Shown here piece by piece: positions 5,878 to 5,980 of a DNA stretch of 5,980 nt. The translations under genes and the position numbers were made by a program. Under the pieces are notes generated by a model. That model did not search any database and was not told the origin of the DNA. It saw only the letters and a program-made list of their open reading frames with translations. Origin of the DNA: Gallionella sp. (GTDB lineage: Bacteria; Pseudomonadota; Gammaproteobacteria; Burkholderiales; Gallionellaceae); NCBI GenBank assembly GCA_024654105.1, contig JANLID010000048.1:1-5980 (forward strand). Reading direction: 5' to 3'. Each line of letters starts with the position of its first letter. Position 1 is the first letter of the stretch.

Positions 5878-5980
5878 TTAAAGCAGCGGCACAATCATCA
5901 GCGCGACGATGTTGATAATCTTGATCAGCGGGTTCACTGCGGGGCCGGCGGTGTCCTTGTATGGGTCGCCCACGGTGTCG
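5878..5980 (-). CDS. hppA: Membrane-bound (ion-pumping) inorganic pyrophosphatase, C-terminal 33 residues (5' part outside window)
   Basis: Reading leftward on the minus strand, the frame enters from the window edge and ends at a TAA (5880-5878). The peptide starts DTVGDPYKDTAGPAVNPLIK and ends in a hydrophobic helix finishing MIVPLL. GDP-[YF]-KDTAGPA-NPLIK is the highly conserved C-terminal signature of membrane pyrophosphatases, which couple hydrolysis of pyrophosphate to pumping of H+ or Na+ across the inner membrane. The Asp and Lys residues in this motif belong to the pyrophosphate-binding site. The residues that separate K+-dependent from K+-independent types, and those linked to ion choice, lie upstream outside the window, so neither can be called. 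The gene is convergent with cysG across a shared terminator. Confidence 0.93.
   Translation of the reverse strand, partial: DTVGDPYKDTAGPAVNPLIKIINIVALMIVPLL

Overview
The window looks like an ordinary chromosomal housekeeping segment of a Gram-negative proteobacterium, most likely a betaproteobacterium. The support is moderately high-GC coding sequence, an MltF-type lytic transglycosylase with a lipoprotein signal, a fused three-activity CysG, a membrane pyrophosphatase and a tRNA-Ser with encoded CCA. A Nitrosomonadales/Gallionellaceae-like source is plausible, but this is inferred from gene style only and was not checked by any search.

Left part (1-2379, + strand): the 3' end of a probable SAM-dependent methyltransferase gene is followed after 11 bases by serS, seryl-tRNA synthetase. 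The serS stop codon overlaps the GTG start of a six-helix potassium channel gene. The three genes read as one transcription unit whose promoter lies outside the window.

Centre (2380-4093): a 304-base convergent intergenic region carries a 53-bp near-perfect palindrome and a separate GC-rich hairpin. Both have GTAGGG/CCCTAC-type ends typical of dispersed proteobacterial repeats. mltF follows on the minus strand, encoding a periplasmic solute-binding/lytic transglycosylase fusion that trims peptidoglycan.

Right part (4109-5980): an extended -10 promoter with a GC-rich discriminator drives tRNA-Ser(CGA), which ends at a rho-independent terminator. Then come a leader region and cysG, which encodes the route from uroporphyrinogen III to siroheme (cofactor of sulfite and nitrite reductases). 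A strong bidirectional terminator separates cysG from the convergent 3' end of a membrane-bound pyrophosphatase gene (hppA), cut by the window edge.

I found no mobile element genes, CRISPR array, toxin-antitoxin pair or defence cassette, and I do not see a convincing undescribed system. The points most worth a second look are the serS/K+ channel overlap, the palindromic repeats at 2451-2629, and the Asp+2 lipobox of MltF.
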